Assembly (NCBI GenBank): GCA_034440615.1
Contig: JAOTOM010004788.1
Coordinates: forward strand, 12,501 to 76,500
DNA length: 64,000 nucleotides
Source: Ashinkailepas kermadecensis
Taxonomy: Eukaryota; Arthropoda; Thecostraca; Neolepadidae
Direction of reading: 5' to 3'
The position numbers were made by a program, and so were the translations under genes. Shown piece after piece: positions 56,408-64,000 of the stretch. Position 1 is the stretch's first letter. Each line of letters starts with the position of its first letter. The notes under the pieces were generated by a model. The model saw only the letters and a list, made by a program, of their open reading frames with translations. It made no database searches and was not told where the DNA came from.

Positions 56408-56529
56408 GCTCTGGGGAGTACATTTTGGGGGAGATTTGAATAAAAAAATATTGGAAATATTGAATCAGAAAAGGAAGGCGAAATCGATCATGGCCATCAA
56501 TTCCCCCCCACCCCCCAAAAAGAGGTATA

Positions 56530-56965
56530 CTGTTTAAATTCCAAAATTTTGAGTTTTCAATTTTCGTTCATTTTTATTTTTATAATGGGTATAACGCACC
56601 GAAAAACGTTGTTTGAAGTCAACTTGCTCTCATACAAATGTTTACTTTAGCCAGAATCTTATATTTTAGTACTAATGAGCAAATATGCAAAACTAATTAG
56701 TCATCAAAAACGAAGAAAAAAATCATGAATTATTCTGGTGCGTTTTGTTTCATCCCTAAAGATAAGCAAACACTGAAAGTTTCATTAAAATATCTCTATT
56801 TGTTAAAGCGTGGCGACTGGTTGAACTTTTCTGGAGGTGACCTCATCTGACCTTGACTAACCCGTTGACACTAGATGACCTGACTTAAAAATCTTGACAA
56901 GAAATTCCAAATTGATGTGGGAAAAGGTATGTCTAATTTCGGCGCGCTGACGCCCGCCATTGTTT
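56530..56965 (-). repeat. Dispersed repeat F, copy 2
   Basis: Reverse-complement match to 40,240-40,660, with landmarks TTCTGGTGCGTTTTGTTTCA, TAAGCAAACACTGAAAGTTT and TGGAGGTGACCTCATCTGAC. A C-homopolymer follows at 57,001. Confidence 0.7.
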
Positions 56966-57344
56966 TGCTGTCCGTGGAAAACCATAGGGGGCATATCAAC
57001 ACCCCCCCCCCCGTGATGATAAGTGAAGTGTGTGCTGAATTCCGAACACGGACTTAAGCCCACAAGGTTGCACTTGACAAGGGTGGATCCAGAAATTATC
57101 ATTGTGGAGGGGGCGCAGGAGACAAATGCACCCCTTTGGGTTGGAAAGGTGCCTCTTCAGTAAACTTCAGTGTACCCCTCCCCCACTTCGCGATTTTTTC
57201 CGCCAAAGGCACCCCTTCAAGGAAATGCTTCCTTTCCCAATGCTAATTACTTGATCGGCCCTTCCCAAGTGCAACCCTGCGGGCTTGCTTATTAATCCGT
57301 GTTCGGAATTCAACGAACACTTCACTAGCTTTAACAGTCGCAGA

Positions 57345-57715
57345 TAAACGTGCCGTATTCCGAACACCGCTGTTCGGTTCGGGAAACACACGGAAAATCG
57401 CCTGTGTTGTTTGCCGAACAACTTTCTACCCCGATGAAGACGGTGTTTAATACATTTGAGCCCAATAAAACGTGATTGCACAAAATCACAAGGCTTCACT
57501 GTAGCTGTCGTTGAACGAGTTATTAGTAGCCGCTAAAGGCGTAACATTTTGAGCTGTCGAAATTGCCGCTCTGCAGTTGACCAGATATATGATGCAAGGA
57601 AGCATAGGAAGCAGCTGTAGACAATTTTTGAAAGAAATGTCATGTCCTGGAATTCGACTTACCTTTGTTCTCCATAATTATCTGCACACTTCGGACTGCA
57701 GTCACTGTGCATGGT
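57345..57715 (-). repeat. Inverted repeat, right arm
   Basis: Partner of 54,650-55,020. Read on the minus strand, GGAGAACAAAG is followed by GTAAGT, a good splice-donor match, so the arm could contain the end of an old exon. The reading frame before it is not recognisable. Confidence 0.75.
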
Positions 57716-58044
57716 TATAGCTGGGTAACTCCAAACAGATTGCACAGCAATGGCGACCGGACGCCGTTGGAAAAAATGGACGATGAGTCCAGCATCTATT
57801 CTCATGGTAGTCGCAACTTGACAAAACTTGAGACCGGCATTATTTCTCACGATGCCTCGATAGAGTTGCGCATGAATATTGAGAAACTTACTTGGTCCAT
57901 GACATAAATCCGCAAAATATAGGTTCTCAGTGCCAAAAAACTGCTTTCATTCAAAACATTGAGTCCGATATCTGTCCTTTCGTGAGCAACCTAACGAACA
58001 TGTTCTCAAACCGTTTTATTCAGTGTGACGTCTAGTACAGACCT
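57716..58044. other. Unrecognised stretch
   Basis: No recognised feature. The minus-strand frame crossing the arm boundary (57,659-57,850) has a few Cys residues but no known motif. Confidence 0.35.
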
Positions 58045-58200
58045 CGCCCCTGTGCCGCTTTTATTGTTTGCCGGCGTTTCTCTACTCCCCTTTCTTGATT
58101 GCCAGATACCGGATGCCACACAAGCCGGTTTAACGTAGCCCTTTCCTTAACGCAACTAACCTCTAGCGGATGGCACTCTCCCACTGCTAAGGAAAAAATC
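58045..58200 (+). repeat. Dispersed repeat E, copy 2
   Basis: Matches 28,835-28,985 (CCGGATGCCACACAAGCCGG, TTTAACGTAGCCCTTTCCTT, AGCGGATGGC). Class unknown. Confidence 0.65.
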
Positions 58201-58279
58201 CCGACAACTTGTCTCATATCCAAGTGTGAGGACTCCGTCGACGGCAGTCGGCCTGCAGTGGCCGACACCGGGTGATCGG

Positions 58280-58495
58280 CTGCGTGTCAGGTGGCAGCAG
58301 TGCGGCGACATGGCGGCCGACATGGCGACATGGCGGCAGTGCGGCGACATGTTGTACGGTGGCAGTCTCCGTGGGAGGCGGCCACCGGCGATGGCACCGG
58401 AGCCGACCGAGCCCGAGCGCACCACGCGACCCCGGGTCGTCTTGACCACGCGACCTCGGGTCGTCGTGACCACGCGACCCGGGGTCGTGGTGCAA
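58280..58495. repeat. Short tandem repeats: GGCGACATGGCGGC and a 24-bp unit
   Basis: CGACATGGCGGCCGACATGG-type repeats lie at 58,305-58,350. A 24-bp unit (ACCACGCGACCCCGGGTCGT plus CTTG) is repeated three times at about 58,420-58,492. Confidence 0.85.
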
Positions 58496-62126
<3,631 letters not shown>

Positions 62127-62343
62127 CCTTTGGCCCCCGGCTGGGAAGGTCGGTTGGCGACTAGTCCGATAGGGCCGCATACGAGCTACCGGGGCGGCCG
62201 TGTCGGTGCATTGACGGCACGTTGAACTATCGGCTAAAATTCTGCCGTTGAGCTGGGATTCATGGATCGGGTGGTGGTGCCAAGGTTCACGCAATAACCT
62301 CTGCTTGTCGTTAAACCCTGGTCCAGAAAGGCACCCCACCAAT
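62127..62343 (+). mobile_element. tRNA-derived SINE, family 1, copy 3 (head missing)
   Basis: Plus-strand match to the reverse complement of 1,094-1,310: GGCCCCCGGCTGGGAAGGTC, GAGCTACCGGGGCGGCCGTG, AAAATTCTGCCGTTGAGCTG, GGTTCACGCAATAA and ACCCCACCAA. The tRNA-like head is absent. Confidence 0.8.
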
Positions 62344-62656
62344 AATTTTGATAAATTTGTAAAGTGATTTCCAGTGCTGGTACACATACAGTGCATCAGC
62401 AAATTAGGTGTAGACAAATTCGAACAAATTATAACAAATGCCCTCGAATGGTAAGGAACAAGGGTACGTATCAAGGATATGTACCTAGACAAGACCGACC
62501 GACGTCATTGCTACGTTAACAAATTTATGTTGTTGGAGTCGCGGTCGGAAAGGTGCGCAAGCTGATGGGGTGACGCTAGCGATGCTACCAAATTGCTGTG
62601 ACGGTATTAATGCTGGAAACGTGAACTGGGGTAGTCCGCTAAAAGTCTGTCTGGCA
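62344..62656. other. Unrecognised stretch
   Basis: No recognised feature. Confidence 0.35.
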
Positions 62657-62898
62657 GGTGGAGACACCGAGGTAAGCAAATTGAGAGACAACTGGGCCGT
62701 GGTTGGCAAAAATGAACACACCGTGTGATCGAAATCGACATTCTTATCAAGCATATGCGTCCCGTTCAAATTTTATGGTGGAGACACCGAGGTAAGCAAA
62801 TTGAGAGACAGCTAGGCCGGGGATGGCAAAAAAAAGAACGCACCGTTTGATCGAAATCGACATTTTTATCAAGCATATGCGTCCCGTTCAAATTTTAT
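62657..62898. repeat. 120-bp tandem duplication
   Basis: GGTGGAGACACCGAGGTAAG begins both 62,657 and 62,777. The copies stay aligned to TCCCGTTCAAATTTTAT, with a few substitutions and a short A-run length change. Confidence 0.95.
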
Positions 62899-63778
62899 CT
62901 CAAATAGATTATTAGCTCCTGGTTTAATCACAGCCTTCGTGAGTTGAATTCAGTATTAGCGCTTTCAACAGCAGAGTTGTATATTTTAATACAAGAAGAA
63001 AATACACAGCTTCATTTACTAGCTAACTGGGAGCTAACAAATTATATGGTGCAGAATTTGCACGGAGGTTTCTCAACAGTAAACACTGCTTGAAATGCCA
63101 TTTTCATAGTTTGTCATCAATGCCATCAGTTGTCCTTATTTTTTATTGTCTCGTTGTTCCAGTTTTTCATTATTTCACAATTCATAGTGCATGGTTGTTC
63201 TCGTATGTATCAACTGAGTCACGTAACTTCACGGCTCATTATTTACCCACAACTCAACTTGTGGTCAATAATGCAACGCCACATGTACATGTGCATTCAC
63301 AGTTTTGGCTGCCTTTGGCTGTCATTGGGCCTTTGAGTGTCAGCGATCGAAATGAACAACTAAATATAGAGCTGTCGGTCTGCATCGTTGGCAGTGTCAC
63401 ATGTGCTGCGGCGCCGGTCTGTCGTCATGCGCTTATTGCCCGCCGGTGCTCAGCCTGAACCCCGACACGATTGGCAGGCGGTAAAGATCCGGAACAGGCG
63501 GGCAAGTTGTGGCCGACGGAGTCCAATCAGAGCTGTGTCGCCGACGGCCGGCTGTCACCGTGTCGACACACGGACGGCAGTGCGGCACGCGGCGCGGGGG
63601 CGGACATCCGAGCCCGGGTCGGCAGATCCGTGTCGACGCGGTAGATCGCATGCATGTGTAGTGCGTGCCGTGTCCGATGCGAGCGACGCAGTAATCCGAC
63701 GTCGGCGAATGCGATGCGTCAGCTTGCGGCTGGCGCAAACGTTTCTGAGACGGTCGCCGGTGACCCGGGACGGCTCGC
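62899..63778. other. Unrecognised stretch, CpG-rich after 63,400
   Basis: Frames on both strands at 63,388-63,875 reflect high GC content. No domain or RNA is recognised. Confidence 0.35.
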
Positions 63779-63852
63779 AAGGCCAGATGGAGGCCAGATG
63801 AGGCCAGATGCAAGGCCGATGGAGGGAGAGGCCAGATGCAAGGCCAGATGGA
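63779..63852. repeat. AGGCCAGATGG short tandem repeat
   Basis: About six units of AGGCCAGATG(G/C) with small spacers. Confidence 0.88.
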
Positions 63853-63896
63853 ACCTGGTTAGTTGTTTGGCACACTAAATTAAGTCAATAATTTAA

Positions 63897-64000
63897 TTAT
63901 ATGTGCTACCCCACTTGGAATATTCTGCACAAGCATGGAGCTCCTACCTAGAAAAAGATATAAATATGTTAGAAAGAGTGCAACGCAAAGCAACTAGACT
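63897..64000 (+). pseudogene. CR1/L2-type LINE reverse transcriptase fragment, cut by window end
   Basis: The frame 63,897-64,000 encodes YVLPHLEYSAQAWSSYLEKD and then INMLERVQRKATR. It aligns with AYVRPHLEYCVQAWSPSYEK and DCWLLERVQKRATKMV of the CR1 copies at 3.6 and 13.7 kb, the segment after the RT thumb. It differs at many positions, so it is a different subfamily. A stop lies just upstream (63,894-63,896), and homology appears to start here, as in 5' truncation. The rest lies beyond the window. Confidence 0.88.

Overview
This is a stretch of animal (metazoan) nuclear DNA, apparently intergenic. It is built almost entirely from mobile elements and tandem repeats, and I see no intact host gene and no bacterial features. 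The retroelements are CR1-type and I-type non-LTR retrotransposons (LINEs) and tRNA-derived SINEs. There are several hAT-type DNA transposons and very long microsatellites. Scattered TTAGG-like steps (41.9-44.7 kb) would fit an arthropod, and the general picture fits a marine or arachnid-like invertebrate, but the species cannot be named from this sequence.

Layout. 1-1.5 kb: a degenerate GC-rich minisatellite interrupted by a tRNA-SINE. 3.6-5.8 kb: a 5'-truncated CR1-type LINE on the minus strand. 6.68-10.21 kb: a 3,536-bp non-autonomous hAT-type element (hAT-A) with a perfect 8-bp target duplication, filled with satellite-like arrays and inserted into a 47-bp minisatellite. 12-13.6 kb: microsatellite, then an I-type reverse transcriptase fragment split by a 55-bp minisatellite. 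13.7-15.7 kb: a second CR1-type LINE, plus strand. 16.4-24.9 kb: SINEs with perfect target duplications, several minisatellites and unrecognised DNA. 25.3-28.3 kb: a decayed I-type LINE with ORF1 zinc knuckles, the end of the RT and RNase H, missing its middle. 29-34 kb: minisatellites (23, 25, 32 and about 103 bp). 34.7-35.06 kb: a CpG-rich patch with tandem CRE/E-box motifs. 35.93-36.18 kb: a 257-bp hAT MITE. 39.4-40.2 kb: another solo copy of the satellite array. 41.9-47 kb: AT-rich diverged repeats with TTAGG steps and three copies of an element ending in GACGCCCCTG. 48.75-53.62 kb: a second, 4,872-bp copy of the satellite-loaded hAT element (hAT-B), with its own perfect 8-bp duplication and a SINE inside. 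54.6-57.7 kb: an inverted repeat enclosing a composite hAT-like element. 59.5-60.3 kb: a (TC)n-(TA)n-(TC)n block. The window ends inside another CR1/L2-type RT fragment.

The two observations most worth following are these. (1) A family of giant non-autonomous hAT-type elements carries satellite arrays; two complete copies are bounded by different perfect 8-bp duplications, and solo arrays of the same composition lie elsewhere in the window. (2) A modular SINE system shares a roughly 50-bp 3' stem-loop domain, which also occurs alone as insertions of 47-56 bp flanked by 10-14-bp duplications, as though the 3' recognition hairpin moves by itself.
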